A stretch of DNA of 51,057 nucleotides from Steroidobacteraceae bacterium. Its GTDB lineage: Bacteria; Pseudomonadota; Gammaproteobacteria; Steroidobacterales; Steroidobacteraceae. This document shows positions 26,855-35,996 of this stretch, one piece after another. The position numbers were made by a program, and so were the translations under genes. Every line of letters begins with the position of its first letter. The stretch's first letter is position 1. The DNA lies in assembly GCA_025458865.1 (NCBI GenBank), contig JALORP010000012.1, forward strand, positions 1-51,057, in the 5' to 3' direction. Under the pieces are notes generated by a model. It saw only the letters and a list, made by a program, of their open reading frames with translations. It ran no database searches and was not told the origin of the DNA.

Positions 26855-27430
26855 TTATTGCTGTGCCAGCGACGCCTTGAACTGCTTCCAGCTTTCGAGC
26901 TGCTCGGGCAGGTCGGCGACCTGCGCAGGACTGACCATGCGCTTGCGTAACGGTGAGGCGAGCGCCTTCGGCAGCTCTTCGAGCTTGAGGTAGTAGAGGA
27001 AGTGAATTGTCCGTTCCTCGAATCGCCAGTCACCATCCTCGAGTACGTAGCGGTCGTAATAGCGGAGCGCCACCCAACCCGTATCGCCGGTCGGCAGCCC
27101 GAGCTCCGCATGCGCGTTGACCACGCCGTGCGCCCTATCGTCGCCATCGAACGTGATCAGGTGCGAGTGCGGGTAGTGATAGCTCGCGCCCAACAATCCC
27201 AGGCGCTGCCTGTAGTAGTCGAGCACCGCGTCGCGCCCTTCGAGGCGCAATGAGCCATCCGCGTACTGGAACACGCCCGCCCTGGCGAAACAGCCTGAAA
27301 GCGCCTCCATGTCCCGATCGTCCACCGCCATCCCGTAGCTGGCCACGAGCTCGCGGATCGACTCCCGGCAGTGCGCCTGCCACGTCATCCGCCGGAGGTC
27401 GTCCAAAGACAGTTCACCATGAATCGCCAT
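26855..27430 (-). CDS. SnoaL-like/NTF2-fold protein, last gene of the catabolic operon
   Basis: A 191-residue protein from ATG 27430, 2 nt after the HyuA stop. SIRELVASYGMAVDDRDMEA and ALSGCFARAGVFQYADGS are a SnoaL/NTF2 opening; RYYDRYVLEDGDWRFEERTI is the usual final strands. The fold serves as a cyclase/isomerase, dehydratase, or the beta subunit of Rieske dioxygenases. Because a Rieske alpha subunit is in the same operon with no visible beta partner, it could fill that role, but its length and internal pattern fit stand-alone SnoaL proteins equally well. Co-translation with HyuA is likely. Confidence 0.82.
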   Translation of the reverse strand: MAIHGELSLDDLRRMTWQAHCRESIRELVASYGMAVDDRDMEALSGCFARAGVFQYADGSLRLEGRDAVLDYYRQRLGLLGASYHYPHSHLITFDGDDRAHGVVNAHAELGLPTGDTGWVALRYYDRYVLEDGDWRFEERTIHFLYYLKLEELPKALASPLRKRMVSPAQVADLPEQLESWKQFKASLAQQ

Positions 27431-27432
27431 CT

Positions 27433-29577
27433 TCAGCCCCTGGCCGGCAGGTCGACCACGACGTTGCCATAGTCGTCCACACGCACCGATTGTCCCGGGC
27501 GCACGACGATAACGGTGTCGGGGAGCTCGATCAGCGCCGGACCCTCCAGGCGATCGAAACGCACTTCCCCCTCCGCCCGCAGAACTCGTGTCGGCTCCAG
27601 ACGGCCGTACTCCTGCCAGTAGACCAGGCGCTCGCACTCGTCCGGCCAGCCGGTCTCCTGCCCGGTCACGAGCCGGGGCTTGGTCGTGTGTCCCGTGGCT
27701 CGCACCTGGAAGGACGTCACCTGCACGCCACCCTCGCGATAGCCCGAACCCTCGCCGAACAGCCGCTCGTACATCCGCTCGAATTCCTGGATCAGGACCT
27801 CACAGGCCGCTGCCCCGTGGAGCCCTTCGGGAACCGGCACTTCCACATCATGCACCTGCATGGCGTACTTCATTCGCAGCGTCCGCCGGAGCATGATCCG
27901 GTCTCCTGCGAACCCTTCTTGCGCGAGCTGTGCCCACGCCTGCGACTCGAGGGCGCCGAAGGGCCCGAGGATTCGCTCGCTGTCCACGGGAAGGTCGATC
28001 AGCTCGGCCCGCTGGTACACGTGAATGACGTCGCAGGCGGCGGCGCCGAACGCCGACCACACAGCGGCCATCCTCGGCAGCGGCACGATCATCTGCCGCA
28101 TGCCCGCTTCTCGCGCGACCGCGGCGCAGTGCACCGGGCCGCCGCCGCCGAAGGCCAGGCAGGCGAACTCGCGCGGATCGAAGCCGCGCAGGACGCTCAT
28201 GCGCCGAATGAGGTCCGCCATGCGCGAATCGACGATTCGCACGATGCCGGCCGCGGTCTGGTACGGGTCGAGGCCGAGCGGCTCGCCGATCCGCCTGACT
28301 GCCTGGAGTGCGCGCTCCGGATCGAGCGGCATGCGCCCGCCGAGGAAGCGCTCAGGGTCGAGCACGCCGAGAACGACGTCGGCGTCCGTCACCGTGGCGG
28401 CTTCCCCCCGGCCATAGCAGGCTGGCCCCGGATCCGCGCCGGCGCTCTGCGGGCCCACGTTCAGCCGCCCGGAAGCATCGATCCAGGCGATGCTGCCGCC
28501 GCCCGCGCCGATGGACTCGACATCGAGCATGGGCAACGCCAGCTCATAGCGCTGGAACACCGACAGGTCGCGCTCCAGCGGCTGGCGGTCGCGTATAACG
28601 CTGACATCGAACGTCGTCCCGCCCATGTCCGCTGCAATGAGGTTGCGGTAGCCCACCTGCTGCGCCCAGAACACGGAGCTGACAATGCCGGCAACGGGAC
28701 CTGACTGCACGGTGCGGATCGGCGCCGCGCGCGCCTCGTCGCCGGTGATCGCTCCGCCAGCGCACTGCGCGAACAGCACGTCCCGCTTGAACCCGCGTTC
28801 ACGCGCCCCTTGCTCGATCGAGGACACGTACCGAAGCATGAGCGGCCCGATGTACGCGTTCATGAGCCCGGCGGTCGTGCGCTCGTACTCGCCAAGCCGC
28901 GCCACAAGGTCGCTGGCGCAGCTTACGTACAGATCGGGCGTCTCCTCGTTGACGATCTCTCGCGCCCGTCTCTCGTGAGACGGGTTCTTGATCGACCACA
29001 GGAAGCTGATGCAGACGGCCTCGACGCCCGCATCGCGCAGGGACCGGGCAGCCGCCCTGACGGCGTCCTCGTCCAGGTCGACGACGACCTCGCCGTCGAC
29101 GTCAATGCGTTCGGCGATCTCGATGATCAGTCGCTTGGGGACGAGCGGCTCCGGCTTGTTGGTGGAGGGCACGTCGAGCAGCTCGTCGGCGGGCAGGCCG
29201 GACGTTCGACCACTGCCGCGCATGAGGTACATGACGTCGCCATGGCCCGCCGTGGTGATCAGCCCGAGGCGGGCGCCGTGACGCGCCACGATCGCGTTGG
29301 TCCCCGTCGTCGTGCCGTGCACGATGCGCTCGGTCTGCGCCAGCAGGTCCCGCAGCGGCAGGCCCAAGCGATCCGCCACAACGTTGATGGCCTCGAAGAA
29401 ACCGCGTGATCTATCGTCGGGCGTGGTCGGCGCCTTGCCGGTATGGACCTCGCCGGCCGGGCTTACCACAGCGCAGTCAGTGAACGTCCCGCCGATATCG
29501 ACGCCGATCGAGTAGCCCTTGAGGCCGTCTTCGGGAACCCAATCCGCGTCTTTTGCTCTTGCAGCTGCGTGGCTCAT
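27433..29577 (-). CDS. hyuA: HyuA-type subunit of an ATP-dependent hydantoinase/ketone carboxylase
   Basis: A 714-residue member of the N-methylhydantoinase A/acetone-acetophenone carboxylase family. Actin-like ATPase motifs are GVDIGGTFTDCAVV near the start and IAADMGGTTFDVSVI near residue 315. FGGGGPVHCAAVAREAGM in the C-terminal half is also typical. The family hydrolyses ATP to activate a substrate carbonyl and/or bicarbonate for ring opening (hydantoins, oxoproline) or ketone carboxylation. It overlaps the HyuB gene by 4 bp (ATGA) and is followed 2 nt later by the SnoaL gene. Confidence 0.9.
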   Translation of the reverse strand: MSHAAARAKDADWVPEDGLKGYSIGVDIGGTFTDCAVVSPAGEVHTGKAPTTPDDRSRGFFEAINVVADRLGLPLRDLLAQTERIVHGTTTGTNAIVARHGARLGLITTAGHGDVMYLMRGSGRTSGLPADELLDVPSTNKPEPLVPKRLIIEIAERIDVDGEVVVDLDEDAVRAAARSLRDAGVEAVCISFLWSIKNPSHERRAREIVNEETPDLYVSCASDLVARLGEYERTTAGLMNAYIGPLMLRYVSSIEQGARERGFKRDVLFAQCAGGAITGDEARAAPIRTVQSGPVAGIVSSVFWAQQVGYRNLIAADMGGTTFDVSVIRDRQPLERDLSVFQRYELALPMLDVESIGAGGGSIAWIDASGRLNVGPQSAGADPGPACYGRGEAATVTDADVVLGVLDPERFLGGRMPLDPERALQAVRRIGEPLGLDPYQTAAGIVRIVDSRMADLIRRMSVLRGFDPREFACLAFGGGGPVHCAAVAREAGMRQMIVPLPRMAAVWSAFGAAACDVIHVYQRAELIDLPVDSERILGPFGALESQAWAQLAQEGFAGDRIMLRRTLRMKYAMQVHDVEVPVPEGLHGAAACEVLIQEFERMYERLFGEGSGYREGGVQVTSFQVRATGHTTKPRLVTGQETGWPDECERLVYWQEYGRLEPTRVLRAEGEVRFDRLEGPALIELPDTVIVVRPGQSVRVDDYGNVVVDLPARG

Positions 29578-31958
29578 GCGGCGAGGACCTTCCTGTCAGC
29601 GTGCCCGGGCTTTATGCGTAGGTCGTCCAGCGGCGGATCGGCGGCCCGGCAAACCTCGGTAGCCCAGAGCGCGGCGCACGCGGGGCAATGGAACTGCCGG
29701 AGTACGATCGCGTCATCGCAGTACTCCCCCGGGTCGGCGTACATCACCGGATCCACGTCGTGCGGATTGCGCTCCAGCACTCTGGCGAATTCCTTGTAAG
29801 GCACCGACGTCCCACCGAGCGCCACATCGCAGGACAAGCACGCCCACACCGACTGACCGGCCAGGAGACCCCAGCCGATACCGGTGCTGACCTGGGTCGG
29901 GGCGCGCAGAGTCCTGCCGTCGGCCGGACGCGATGGAGGCGTGGCGGATGCCAGCCGCTCGTCGTGTGCAGCCTTGCGACAGTCAGCGGTCGCGGCCGCG
30001 TCCACGTTCCCGGCTGCGTCGAGGACTACGCCATAGAATCGCTCCGCGGACGCCGCGCTGATACGCCCTTCCTCGATGTCGCTGCGGACTCGACCTGGAT
30101 CGCGCTGCAGCGGATCGCCGACGCCGCCGCCCGCGCTGTTCTCCACTACCCAGACGTCGCCAGGCTTCAGGGAAACGACTGCCTTGGGGCTGACCCGGGC
30201 AAGGGCGCCGTGCGCCAGCTCCAGTTCACCGCGACTCGTTGGCCAGGCTCCTCGCTGCGAACGTCGGTCCGCGGGCAGGCTGCCTGGGACATTGATGAAG
30301 TTGCCCGGATGGCCGGGATATCCCCCCTCGAGGCCGAGCGTCGTGATGACGCCCGGATCGACGGAAATGACCTGCGCGGTAAGTTCATGGGTCTTGTGCG
30401 GCGTCACGGCCAGCTCGACCCCGTTCCCGCCGCGCCACAGGCCCGGACCGCCGCTGTCACGCTGCTCCCTGCGGTACAAGTAGAGGAACGGCACGGCCTG
30501 CTCCCAGTCCTCGACGTTCCCCGCCGTACTCCGCGGCCACCACCAGGCACCGCCGGTGTCGATGCCATCCCGTAGCGCGAAGGCACCGATGGCGCCCATG
30601 ACCTGGTCCCCGGTCACGTCGGCGACGAATCGGCCCGAGCGGTCGATGCCCGAGGCCACCCACCAGCCTGGCAGCGCGACGCCACCGGTCGCGTTCGCGC
30701 GCTTGCGCAACTCCGGCGGCCCCGCTGAGACCATCTTCGACAGGACCTGGCTCGCGAGATAGACACTGACGATCGTGCTGGCCAGCGGCGTGACCGCAGC
30801 AGGGTAGCGCGCGCAATTGAGGGTGCCGGGCACCGGCTGGAAGCGCATGTGGGCCAGCACGCCCGCCGGGCAGTACATCTGGTCGTGGGCCAGCAAGGTG
30901 CCAGCTGCGCAGATCAAGGCCGAACGCCACGATCCGTAGGTGCCATTGGCGGCGAAGAACTGGGGGTCGGTCCCGGCGTTCGAGAACACCATGCTGTCGC
31001 CGACTTTCTCGACCGTCGTAAGCAGCCGATGAGCACGCCGGTCGCCCGGCCCCGCGCTTCCGATCAGGATGGCCTCTCGCCAGGTCCCATCCGGGATGCT
31101 CTCGAGCCGCTCGCCCACGGCTTTCGAGCAATCGTGGATCATGCGCCGCATCGCACCCTTGATGGTTGGCGCCCCATACTCGCGCAGCAGCTCCAGCATG
31201 CGCGCGCGCGTCGTTCGCAACCCCGCGACCTGGCTGCGGATCTGCAGCGTGAGCTTCTCGGGCGTCCTGCTCTGGCGCACGAACATCTGCAGCACGTCCT
31301 GCTGGATCTGGTCGCGCCGCGCGATCTTGATCGGCGGGATGGGCACGGGCTCGTAGTAGATGTCGGGCGCCTCCGGGACGAAGCTTCCCGGGTTGATACC
31401 TCCGATGTCACCGACGTGGCAGTTGCCGAAGATCCAGCAGAACAGCCGCCCCTCCCAGAACACGGGCGTGTATAGCTGCACGTCGATCTGGTGGGCGGTG
31501 CCGACGTACGGATCGTTCTGCATGAAGATGTCGCCATCCTCGATGCCCGGGTTCCGACTGCGGTTCTCTAACGTCCACTTCACGACCAGGTCGCCATAGC
31601 CGGTGAAGTACTGGATGGAAGGACCGCAGACGACGCTATCGCCGTCCTCCGTCAGCAGCGAGGTATTGAAGTCCTCCATGTAAACGATGACAGGCGAGCC
31701 ACTGACCCGCTTGATCGTGTCGGAATGGTCCAAGTTCATGTTCCAGAAGCGCGATCGCAGCACCTGGTAGGTCACCGGATCGATGGCTTGGTCGAACTCC
31801 GCATGCAGTCGCAGCGACGGATCGATCGACAGTTCCGCCGGGGGGATATAGGAGTACCGCGTGCCGTCCCAGGGACCCTCGGGGAGGGAGTCCCGATCGA
31901 CCTCGTCGTGACGGATGACGCGCACTTCCTCGGCGCTGGCCGGATTGCTCGATGACAT
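29574..31958 (-). CDS. hyuB: HyuB-type carboxylase/hydantoinase subunit with C-terminal Cys-pair tail
   Basis: A 794-residue HyuB-family protein. I chose ATG 31958 because GGGAGAG lies 8 nt upstream; a GTG at 31967 has no spacing. Family segments include EDGDIFMQNDPYVGTAHQID, the WIFGNCHVGDIGG metal-site-like stretch and GPGLWRGGNGVELAV. After the usual end (about residue 600) there is an extra region with two Cys pairs, WACLSCDVALGG (C707, C710) and FHCPACAALW (C758, C761), resembling a zinc ribbon and loosely the small gamma subunit of acetone-type carboxylases. That would make this a fused beta-gamma subunit and favours carboxylase over hydantoinase activity (inference). Confidence 0.85.
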   Translation of the reverse strand: MSSSNPASAEEVRVIRHDEVDRDSLPEGPWDGTRYSYIPPAELSIDPSLRLHAEFDQAIDPVTYQVLRSRFWNMNLDHSDTIKRVSGSPVIVYMEDFNTSLLTEDGDSVVCGPSIQYFTGYGDLVVKWTLENRSRNPGIEDGDIFMQNDPYVGTAHQIDVQLYTPVFWEGRLFCWIFGNCHVGDIGGINPGSFVPEAPDIYYEPVPIPPIKIARRDQIQQDVLQMFVRQSRTPEKLTLQIRSQVAGLRTTRARMLELLREYGAPTIKGAMRRMIHDCSKAVGERLESIPDGTWREAILIGSAGPGDRRAHRLLTTVEKVGDSMVFSNAGTDPQFFAANGTYGSWRSALICAAGTLLAHDQMYCPAGVLAHMRFQPVPGTLNCARYPAAVTPLASTIVSVYLASQVLSKMVSAGPPELRKRANATGGVALPGWWVASGIDRSGRFVADVTGDQVMGAIGAFALRDGIDTGGAWWWPRSTAGNVEDWEQAVPFLYLYRREQRDSGGPGLWRGGNGVELAVTPHKTHELTAQVISVDPGVITTLGLEGGYPGHPGNFINVPGSLPADRRSQRGAWPTSRGELELAHGALARVSPKAVVSLKPGDVWVVENSAGGGVGDPLQRDPGRVRSDIEEGRISAASAERFYGVVLDAAGNVDAAATADCRKAAHDERLASATPPSRPADGRTLRAPTQVSTGIGWGLLAGQSVWACLSCDVALGGTSVPYKEFARVLERNPHDVDPVMYADPGEYCDDAIVLRQFHCPACAALWATEVCRAADPPLDDLRIKPGHADRKVLAA

Positions 31959-32013
31959 TTGAAACACTCTCCCGTGCTGGACAGCACGCGACGTGATTGA
32001 GGCTCGCCCAGAC

Positions 32014-32304
32014 TCAGACCGGGTCGAGGTGCTCGATCTCCCAGGATCCGATCAGGCAGTCGCTGATCCGAGGCACCAGTTCCTGCAGCTTCGCCGAGGC
32101 GGCGTGCACCCCGGCCGCCTCCTCGTCCACGAAGCCCTCGATGACCGCGAAACGTTGCGGCTCCCGCAGCCGGAAAATCTGGTACTGGACCGTTCCCGGC
32201 TCGTGGGCCTTCACGTAGTCCGCCAGCTCGTTCATGAGCGCCAGGAATTCGGTGTCGCGCTTTTCCTTGACGGTCATGCGTGCGATGAAGGTGACTCTCG
32301 GCAT
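32014..32304 (-). CDS. ABM-domain (antibiotic biosynthesis monooxygenase-like) small protein
   Basis: A 96-residue ferredoxin-like-fold protein with the ABM pattern: VTFIARMTVKEKRDTEFLAL, then PGTVQYQIFRLREPQRFAVI and FVDEEAAGVHAASAKLQELV. Members act as cofactor-free quinone-forming oxygenases or as small-molecule isomerase/chaperone subunits. It lies between the Rieske oxygenase (32 bp) and HyuB (55 bp) genes on the same strand, so it probably acts on an oxygenated intermediate in the same pathway. Confidence 0.85.
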   Translation of the reverse strand: MPRVTFIARMTVKEKRDTEFLALMNELADYVKAHEPGTVQYQIFRLREPQRFAVIEGFVDEEAAGVHAASAKLQELVPRISDCLIGSWEIEHLDPV

Positions 32305-32336
32305 TGCGACCTCGCGGTTGACTGTTGGGATCGAGA

Positions 32337-33698
32337 CTACTTCTCGCCGTTGAGGTAGCGATCCAGCTCCCGGTGCAGATGGCGAATGCGCGCCTCCTGC
32401 TCGCCCCAGAGGGGACCCCGGAAGGCACGCGAGCGCAGGCCCTCCTGCACGATCGGCAACAGTTCCGAGTCCTGGTCGAGCACCTCGCCGAGCTGAGGCG
32501 GTACGCCGAGCGGCACGCGCCGCATGGGCGGTCGACTCCTGCCTGAAACGTCGGTGCCGGGTGCAAGCCCCATCCAGGCTGGCACGGTATAGGCCGGATC
32601 GTCTACATACCGGTACAAGATCATCGTGTCGTAGATGAAACGCTCCGGGTCACGCTTGTGCGGCAGGAACCGGTGGATGAACACGCCCTCGGGATGCAGG
32701 CCGAGCTGCACGTTCGGGAAGAGAGTTGTCGGCCAGCTGTCGGTGAGCTGGCCATCCGTGAGCTCGCGATAGTGCGTCAGCCCGAGCCGCTCCGCCCGGG
32801 CGCGCTTGGAGGCCTGCACGGCCTGGCGCACGCCGCGGGCGGATCCAGTGTAGGAGTCGGGATCCATTCCGGCGTCCTTCATCATGAACCGCAGCCCCTC
32901 GTCCACAATGTCCTGATCGGCCACGTGGTGCGACTTGACGCACAGTGGCACGATCATGCGGCTGGCGCCGTTCGGGAACAGGTCCTGCTGGCTGTAGTAC
33001 TCCATGACCGTCTGCGTCTGGGGATGCACGAAGGGCAGGTGGTAAGTCTCGACGAAGGCGTCCTGGCCCGTCTTCCAGTTGGCCGCCCACTCGCTCTGCA
33101 CATGCTGCACGACGTGCATCTTCTCGATCTGGTAGTTCTCGAGGTAGCCCGGCGGCAGGCCGACGTATTCCCGCAAGGGCGGCGCCTTGCCATCCATATT
33201 GATGAAAATCAGGCCGCAGTGGACTTCGCTGCGGACTTCGACCAGTCCCGGCCGGTGCCGCACCAGCGACGGCGCGAACGTGTGCTCGTCGGTGATCTGG
33301 TCGAGCTGGCCGTCGAGACAGAATCGCCAGCCGTGGAAGGCGCAGGTAAAGCGCTCCACGGACCCCCGGTCATTCAGCGCGACCCGGTTGCCGCGATGTG
33401 GGCAGACGTTGTGGAATGCCTTGATCGATAGGTCTTCTTGTCTGACGACGATGAAGGACTCGTGCCCAAGCGTGTAGGTAAAGTAATCGCCGGCCTCCGG
33501 TATGTCGCAGGCCACGCCGGCGAGGAGCCAGACGCGTGGCCACATCCGCTGCCACTCGCGCTGCATGAATTCCGGGGAGTAGTAACGAGCCGGATCCGGT
33601 ACGTCCAGGCCGTCGTCGACCGGAGGCTGACGTTCCTCGTGCGACCCGGCTGGGCCGCCCACGTCCATCGGCCAGACCGCATTCAGGCTATCTGACAT
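32337..33698 (-). CDS. Rieske-type oxygenase, alpha subunit (catabolic operon)
   Basis: A 453-residue oxygenase from ATG 33698. The Rieske ligands are C99/H101 (VCPHRGNR) and C119/H122 (TCAFHGWRF). The iron-site segment NWKTGQDAFVETYHLPFVHP carries the two His ligands. It is longer than the Rieske protein at 12.2 kb and clearly a different subfamily. No reductase or ferredoxin gene is nearby, so electrons must come from elsewhere. Its start overlaps the TetR stop by 11 bp. It would carry out the O2-dependent step (hydroxylation or dealkylation) of the pathway. Confidence 0.9.
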   Translation of the reverse strand: MSDSLNAVWPMDVGGPAGSHEERQPPVDDGLDVPDPARYYSPEFMQREWQRMWPRVWLLAGVACDIPEAGDYFTYTLGHESFIVVRQEDLSIKAFHNVCPHRGNRVALNDRGSVERFTCAFHGWRFCLDGQLDQITDEHTFAPSLVRHRPGLVEVRSEVHCGLIFINMDGKAPPLREYVGLPPGYLENYQIEKMHVVQHVQSEWAANWKTGQDAFVETYHLPFVHPQTQTVMEYYSQQDLFPNGASRMIVPLCVKSHHVADQDIVDEGLRFMMKDAGMDPDSYTGSARGVRQAVQASKRARAERLGLTHYRELTDGQLTDSWPTTLFPNVQLGLHPEGVFIHRFLPHKRDPERFIYDTMILYRYVDDPAYTVPAWMGLAPGTDVSGRSRPPMRRVPLGVPPQLGEVLDQDSELLPIVQEGLRSRAFRGPLWGEQEARIRHLHRELDRYLNGEK

Positions 33699-34359
33699 GT
33701 TCAGACTCCTCGACGAAGGGTGCCACGGGTGAATGCGACGGGCGGAGGAGGCACGGATCGGGCGTGCAGCTCCTGGCAAGCGCCGACATCATGCGACGTA
33801 TCGACGCCTCGGCTGGCAGCGCCTGACAAGGCTCGACCGCGAGGCGCTCACAGATCATCGACCACCCGGTCAGCGCCAGTTCGGTCGTCTGCGGCTGGGC
33901 CCCCAATGCCGCACCGACGCCTCTCCATGCAGCATCGAGGCTGCTTCGTGCTCGGCGGGCAGCCGGCAGCAGGCCTGAATCCGTACGCGCCGCAACCAGC
34001 AGCTCCATGGTCACCCGCGCGGAGTGGCCACGAAATACTCTCCACACCCGGTCAAGGGCGGCTTCAAGGCGGTCCCGCGGCGGTACCGCGCGCAATTCTC
34101 CAGCGACCTTCTCCATCTGCGCAGCAGTATCCGCTGCGCCGTGAACGAGCACGGCGTGCAGCAGGTCGGTCTTGGCGGGGAAGTGATGGAGGATCGCGCC
34201 TCGCGAGCATCCGATGGACGACGCCAAGGAATCGTAGGTCGACTGTGACACACCGACTTCTGCCAGGTGACGGCGAGCCCGATCGATGATCCGCATTCGC
34301 CCTACGCGGGCGGCGGGCCGGGGGCGCGCCTGCCGGCCGTGTCCCTGGATACCATTCAC
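33688..34359 (-). CDS. TetR-family transcriptional regulator inside the catabolic operon
   Basis: A 223-residue regulator. The HTH region is YDSLASSIGCSRGAILHHFP followed by KTDLLHAVLVHGA, a standard TetR recognition helix. I chose the GTG at 34359 because it overlaps the upstream stop as GTGA, the coupling used elsewhere in this operon; ATG 34296 would trim the N-terminal arm, and ATG 34422 would overlap the upstream gene by 67 bp. The ligand-binding half has no obvious relative. As a mid-operon gene it may sense a pathway intermediate and autoregulate, possibly through the palindrome at 38419. Confidence 0.85.
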   Translation of the reverse strand: MNGIQGHGRQARPRPAARVGRMRIIDRARRHLAEVGVSQSTYDSLASSIGCSRGAILHHFPAKTDLLHAVLVHGAADTAAQMEKVAGELRAVPPRDRLEAALDRVWRVFRGHSARVTMELLVAARTDSGLLPAARRARSSLDAAWRGVGAALGAQPQTTELALTGWSMICERLAVEPCQALPAEASIRRMMSALARSCTPDPCLLRPSHSPVAPFVEESEHVR

Positions 34360-35972
34360 GTCCTGCTGGGAAGGACGGCCGGCTTGGACCGTCCTACCCG
34401 CCTGTAGGCCTCGGCCGGCCACTTCGCGGGGTCCTTGTAATGGATGTGCACGGTCTCCCCGTCCCGGTCATGCAACGGATGCAGCTCGACCCAGAGTGGA
34501 TAGCCGATCTGGTCGATGGCATAGATCTCATGCAGCATGTGGCAGTGGGTCGAGTAGATCGGATAGGCGGTCTTGCCGTAAGTGATCCCCCGCGGCTCCC
34601 GCATCAGGTGGCAGCACATCGGCTCGTTGTATGAGCCGAACGTCGGATAGCGAATGCGCGACTCGGAAATGCGCTCGATCCGCGGCTGGTAGCGCGTCGC
34701 CCACATGCGGCCACAGGCCCCGAGTGGGCGTCCCCTGAAGATGAAGACGTCGTCATGCTCCTCGATGTTGAAGGTCGAGCCATGGGAGCGCCATACCATC
34801 GCCCACATCTCGATGGCTTCCTTGATCCTCAGGCCGCGGACCGCGTCGACGTAGGGCGCCATGACCACTTCGGCGGTGCGCACCAGAGCGCGCTCCGCCT
34901 GCGTCTCGCCCAGGTTGCGTGCGATCCAGGTCAGCAGGCCGTTGATGAGGATGCCCAGGGAGTCCTTGGCCCGCACCAGCTCGTCGTCCATCGTCTCGAC
35001 AATGGCCTGCAGCTGCGCCCAGTCGCCCTTCTCGGCGGCACGCGCAACGCGAATCGAAGGCGGCATGCCCATGACCGCAAGTTCCTCCGCCGTGAACGGC
35101 GCAGAGGCCGGCCATGCGGGCAGTCCGCTCGCGGGTTTGGCGGTCCCCACCCTGGAATAGGCCTCGGCCGGGATGTTCGAAAGGTCCTTGTATACGTCGA
35201 GGTAGGCAACGTCTTCGGCATCGCGCGGCAGCGTGATAACCGCAATGGGATATCCGAGCAACTCGATCGCGAGGATCTCGAGGAACAGTATCTCGGTCGC
35301 GAAGAAACATGGCAGGTTGTCACGACCTTGGGTCAGGGGTCGGCCGCGACCGAGCACCGCCAGCCGTGTCGGCGCAGAATAGGCGCCGAAATTCTGGTAG
35401 ACATACTCATCCCCGACGCGCTGGCGCGGCGCCGTCGCCTGCCAGGCGGCGGGAGCCCGCCACTGCCTCACGACCCCGCCCCAGGGGTCAAGCCGGAACC
35501 GGACCCGGTCGGGCAGGTCCTCGACACGGAAAGTGCTGCCCGCCGCGCGCAACCGCCGTGCTACTGCGTCGACGTGGTCACGCAACGTCAAGCCTCGGTA
35601 AGCGAGCACGAACTCCCGGAACGAGTGCTCGCCCATCTGGCGCAAGGCGTCGTCATGACGCTCCTCGCCCGACTCCTGGACTATGAAGGTCTGCAGCACC
35701 GCGACCCACTGCAGGTAGGAGTCATAGATCGCCAGTCGCTCCATATCCATCTGCGCGGTGATCCAGCCCAGCCGCGAGGTATCGCGAGATCTGACGGCCC
35801 GCTCGAGGTGGATTGACAGCGGCGTAGCCAGGAGATCGAGCTGCTCGTCAGTGAACAGCCGCTCGCTCGCGGGACCCTCAGGCTGCGTCCCGGCGGCGGC
35901 TTGCGCCGCCGCCGGGACCAGGCTGGCCAGTGAAAGCCCGGCGACGAACTCTCGGCGCGTCAATTCAGACAT
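34356..35972 (-). CDS. Tat-exported protein of two tandem homologous domains, family unknown
   Basis: A 538-residue protein with a Tat signal (ELTRREFVAGLSLASLVP). Two consecutive domains of about 240 residues are visibly related: each ends almost identically (YKDLSNIPAEAYSRVG versus YKDPAKWPAEAYRRVG, both followed by xxKP), and each contains an IDxxGYPL or IELLGYPI segment. The second half is Cys/His-rich (PMCCHLMREP, STHCHMLHEIYAIDQIGYP) and could bind a metal or cofactor; the first half has lost most of these residues (PCFFATEILFLEILAIELLG). It resembles L-2-amino-thiazoline-carboxylate hydrolase-like or other uncharacterised exported proteins only weakly. It lies 24 bp after the TonB receptor gene. 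Confidence 0.75.
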   Translation of the reverse strand: MSELTRREFVAGLSLASLVPAAAQAAAGTQPEGPASERLFTDEQLDLLATPLSIHLERAVRSRDTSRLGWITAQMDMERLAIYDSYLQWVAVLQTFIVQESGEERHDDALRQMGEHSFREFVLAYRGLTLRDHVDAVARRLRAAGSTFRVEDLPDRVRFRLDPWGGVVRQWRAPAAWQATAPRQRVGDEYVYQNFGAYSAPTRLAVLGRGRPLTQGRDNLPCFFATEILFLEILAIELLGYPIAVITLPRDAEDVAYLDVYKDLSNIPAEAYSRVGTAKPASGLPAWPASAPFTAEELAVMGMPPSIRVARAAEKGDWAQLQAIVETMDDELVRAKDSLGILINGLLTWIARNLGETQAERALVRTAEVVMAPYVDAVRGLRIKEAIEMWAMVWRSHGSTFNIEEHDDVFIFRGRPLGACGRMWATRYQPRIERISESRIRYPTFGSYNEPMCCHLMREPRGITYGKTAYPIYSTHCHMLHEIYAIDQIGYPLWVELHPLHDRDGETVHIHYKDPAKWPAEAYRRVGRSKPAVLPSRT

Positions 35973-35996
35973 GCCAGTCACCCTCGCCCAACTCAA

